Below the pieces are notes generated by a model that was given only the letters and a program-made list of their open reading frames with translations, did not search any database and had not been told where the DNA came from. From Sinohyriopsis cumingii (lineage: Eukaryota; Mollusca; Bivalvia; Unionida; Unionidae), in the NCBI GenBank assembly GCA_028554795.2, contig CM068839.1, forward strand, positions 14,911,220-14,975,219: DNA of 64,000 bases. Direction: 5' to 3'. Shown in pieces: positions 60,741 through 64,000 of this stretch. The position numbers were made by a program, and so were the translations under genes. Positions within the stretch are counted from its first letter, which is position 1; every line of letters starts with the position of its first letter.

Positions 60741-62519
60741 AAGGGTACTCAGCGATATTCAAGAAGGTGTATTATTGTAGTATTGTCTACATGTTATTAA
60801 TCATGCAGTAATTGCTTTTAGTTGTACTTCTTCAAATTAGACACAGCTATCACATGTTTCTAAAAAAAATAAAAATTCATTGAAATAGGAATTAACGAAT
60901 GTCTTCTTGGTGATATAAAGATAGCCAGATTGTGTACAGTAGTGCAAGCTAGAGTTCATTTCAGTCTCTTTTCAAATTAAGTTTAGCTTAAATATCTTCT
61001 TCATATACAAGCACCGACAATGTTGAATTATTTATGTAGTACTATTTAAGTGGATATTCACATTATCTCGATGTCACTGATGTTACTTGTGTCAGTTCCC
61101 AATTACAATGATTGTATTTGATATTAACTGGTATGCGAGTTGAACGTGTATGTTTTTTTTGTTTTTTTTTATTTATTCTCCTGGCCAGAGACAAATAACG
61201 TTTTCTGAAACGTGTTCTGTGGACACTGCTTATTCCTTCCCAGTATATATTGCTGGGTAGAGCTTTGCAGATATTTCCTCAAAAAAAAAAAACAACGTCC
61301 AAAGTGCTTGAAGGCTTTATCATATTATCTGAAAGAAAGATTTGTATTTTTGATGTTCCTCAGATATGATTACTTAAATATCCATGTATTTGGGAATCTT
61401 AGGGTTTCAGTTCCGTACTCCCCTCACTTAAGGTATTTACTTGTTGGTGGGGTTTCCTTTCCTGACTCCCTTAGTCAGTTTTTAAACTTAGGCGACCTCT
61501 GTCCGGAGGTCCATTATGAGGTTTCTAAAATAATAAAAAACAAATTGGAATACTTTATATTTTGTTGTAGTTCATTTTGTTTGGGCTCAACATGACATAT
61601 TGTCAGAAGTCTTTATTTTTAGTTATCCTGTAGCTTTTTAAGAGTGCGTGGCTGCAACGTTCTTTCACATTTCCCTCTTTCATCTATACCTGTATATATT
61701 CTATTTTGTGAATCTATCCTTTGCGGTCACCTTTTTGTATATATATATATATAGTCTAGTTCCTCGTCAACGTTAAGTTTATAATAACTATGAACTGGTT
61801 TAACTTTTCTCCTTTCTTTCTTCTTTTGTCCTTTCCTTTCACCTTTCCCATTGTTGTTTCTTCCAGTGGTGCTCTCTTCTTTTTTGAAGTTTTTCCTACT
61901 TTTGGGTGTTATTATTGGTCTTTCAGCTTCCCCTTCTGCCTCACTGGCCTCCGCCTCAGTTTGAAATTCTTTCCTCGTTTGGGGTGTAGCCGGAGTTTTA
62001 CTGGTCTCTTTTGGATTCTCAGGTCTTATTTATTCCTTTTCTCGGGGTATGGTTTTCGGAAATACTGTCAGCTCACTCCTGTGAATTTGTGTTTGTATAT
62101 TTCATCTTCTTTTTATATTTCCTAAATCAGTACTCTATTCTTTATATTGTATCCTTTATGTGTTTCCATTCTGGAGCCGTATGTTTTAATATTAAACTTT
62201 TGTTTGAAACTTTATTATCCTAGCATCCAATGGGATCTTGTATTGTATGTCCATGATGCATGTAGTTCCTCCGTCTTCTTTGTCTTGATCATTATGGGAT
62301 GGTTCCTTAATTATGACAGTTTGCCAAGATATGCTCATGGGGTCATATGGCATTTTTTTTATATTTTCTCCTTTATGTCGTGTAAGATTTATATTCCGCT
62401 GTTTCCACATCTGCTCAGAGCATCTGCTTGGTCTATGATATATCCTACTGACAGAGCTGCAAGAATCTCTGAAATGTAAGTCTATTTTCAGGAGGAATGG
62501 CTGAGGTGTCTATTGCCTA
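60741..62519. other. No gene recognised; pyrimidine-rich plus strand
   Basis: Plus-strand ORFs of up to 127 codons (61.2-62.5 kb) are Phe/Leu/Ser-rich, as expected of T-rich sequence, and show no family signature. A (TA)n run lies at 61735-61752. Confidence 0.45.
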
Positions 62520-62800
62520 CTGTCACAGGATGAAGCCGGGTTGGGACTGGATTAGGGAAGACACCAAAAGCAACTGCGTTTACAAGATGTTTATTTATAA
62601 ACGCAGTTTAAATATAACAAATCTGACACCATTATAATCAAAAAGATAAGGAAAATTATAAAGTTCCTAACATGGAACTATCATCAACAAATAACTCAAC
62701 GAGAGAAAAACTCCACATTAATTTAATGAATGTAATTTCAAAACAAACGTGAATTCCTATCACCGACCAACAAAATAAAAGTGACCTACACCTCAATATA
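62520..62800. other. Unassigned sequence before the 53-bp array
   Basis: Composition changes at 62520 (TGTCACAGGATGAAGCC). 'tgcgtttac' and 'taaacgca' form a GCGTTTA/TAAACGC inverted pair (62575-62611). It could be the edge of a larger repeat that continues beyond the window. Confidence 0.35.
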
Positions 62801-62809
62801 AAAAGTCTT

Positions 62810-63675
62810 GAAGGTATCGTTCAAATAACGATTTACAAAAGAATGTAATTATGAATCGTTCAAATAATGATTTAGAAAAGCAGTGTAAATTACTAACCTA
62901 TCGTTCGTAAAACGATATTGAAAAGCAGTGCAAATTACGAACCTATCGATCGTAACCAGATATTGAAATAGGAATTAATGAAATGATGAACCTATCAATC
63001 GTTCACACAACGGCATTGCAATAGGAATGAACAACATTATAAACCTATCAATCGTTCACACAACGGCATTACATTAGGAATGAACAACATATAACGATAT
63101 TTTCATATAACGATATGAACGAATGAAATTATTCGCCTATCGATCGTTCACATAACGATATAGCAATACGTGTAATTATTCGCCTATCGATCGTTCATAT
63201 AACGATATAAAAATACGTGTAATTATGAACGTATCGATCTTTCATATAACAACTTAATTGGGATGAATGACATTATGAACCTATCGATCATTCATACAAC
63301 GATAGTAATGAATGACATTATGAACCTATCGATCGTTCATATAACGACATAACAATATGAATGAATGACATGAACCTGTCGATCGTTCATATAACGACAT
63401 AGCAATAGGGATGAATGACATTATGAACCTATCGATCGTTCATATAACGACATAGCAATAGGGATGAATGACATTATGAACCTATCGATCGTTCATATAA
63501 CGACATAGCAATAGGGATGAATGACATTATGAACCTATCGATCGTTCATATAACGATAGTAATGAATGGAATGATGAACCTATCGATCGTTCATATAACG
63601 ACATAGCAATAGGGATGAATGACATTAACCTATCGATCGTTCATATAACGATATAACAATAGGAATGAATGACAA
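62810..63675. repeat. 53-bp tandem array with an inverted repeat in each unit
   Basis: Unit: 'atgaacctatcgatcgttca', 'tataacgacatagcaatagg', 'gatgaatgacatt'. About 16 units, most regular at 63.4-63.6 kb and degenerate at the left. Each unit carries TCGTT-(5)-AACGA. The CGATCG palindrome is present in most units. Confidence 0.93.
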
Positions 63676-64000
63676 ATGCAATTGTGGAAATAACATGGAA
63701 CACTACAACTATCGTGGCGCCCATTTGACGACCAAGATGTTAACTCCGGTTCCACGCGCTCTAGTAAGTGGCCAGAGAAGCACCCACGCATGGTCCGCTT
63801 CTCTCAGTCTGCTGAAGGATCTCCACACATCACAGACCCGTTGGTCGCGAAGCCCAGGTCCCTCGCACCGAGAAAATCAGTCCCCTCTTCCGATCCAACG
63901 TCACCAAAACACAGCGCATACGTCACAGGAACCCCCACAGAGTTCTGTGACTCCACATCAAACGATGTACAAGGCATGGCAGGCATGTATAAAGCAGCTC
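63676..64000. other. GC-richer window end, unassigned
   Basis: A marked rise in GC. A 60-codon minus-strand ORF (63804-63986) shows no recognisable motif. 'gtataaag' near 63987 resembles a TATA box, but no gene can be seen beyond the edge. Confidence 0.35.

Noticed and set aside
62405-62450. Short minus-strand ADALSR match to the RNase H end of Ty3/Gypsy elements
   Set aside because: Only six residues, with no supporting domain on either side. Too short to call an LTR element.
61212-62479. Plus-strand ORFs of 110-127 codons
   Set aside because: Phe/Leu/Ser-rich translations of a pyrimidine-rich strand without recognisable domains.
62805-63680. CRISPR-like array of direct repeats
   Set aside because: Units are contiguous and alike along their whole length, without unique spacers, in an animal genome.

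Overview
The window looks like an AT-rich, intron-rich animal genome, most likely a bivalve mollusc or another lophotrochozoan. The evidence is two well-conserved animal genes with GT-AG introns and large introns full of minisatellites. There are also tRNA-derived SINEs with (CAA)n or CA-rich tails, and tandem-core interspersed elements of the kind reported from bivalves (pearl/HINE-like, Helitron-related). The assignment to bivalves is an inference; no search was run.

Layout. 1-2.66 kb: upstream sequence with a microsatellite. 2.67-19.74 kb (+): a complete five-exon gene for a JSP1/DUSP22-DUSP15-type dual-specificity phosphatase (282 aa by my exon model). Its introns hold an hAT-like MITE, an antisense SINE, two related pogo-like elements, Helitron-like tandem-core elements, a dead copy of exon 4, a minisatellite that runs up to the exon 4 acceptor, and an 18-bp array of about 32 units. 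19.74-34.7 kb: no gene recognised. This stretch holds SINE remnants, a piggyBac-like element, a 51-bp array, several tandem-core elements and a 64-bp array. 34.7-39.7 kb: a SINE with a second SINE nested inside it, a CR1/L2-type LINE fragment whose 3' half is inverted in place, a (TA)n tract, an hAT-like MITE and a SINE tail.

42.67-48.48 kb (-): a complete five-exon CFAP20 gene (193 aa), a highly conserved ciliary/axonemal protein. 48.5-51.9 kb: its upstream region, a very AT-rich tract, a SINE with well-preserved pol III boxes, and CA/CT microsatellites. 51.9-56 kb: a broken Polinton/Maverick-like fossil, recognised by a type-B DNA polymerase exonuclease motif and an adenain-like protease motif, both on the minus strand. 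57.6-58.7 kb: a MITE with perfect 37-bp inverted repeats and a third hAT-like MITE. 59.3-60.74 kb: a 32-bp array with higher-order structure. 62.8-63.7 kb: a 53-bp array with a conserved inverted repeat in each unit.

The two genes have no obvious functional link. One is a membrane-tethered signalling phosphatase and the other a cilium component. Most of the novelty lies in repeat structure: exon duplication with array growth beside a splice site, nested and inverted retroposons, and arrays with internal order.
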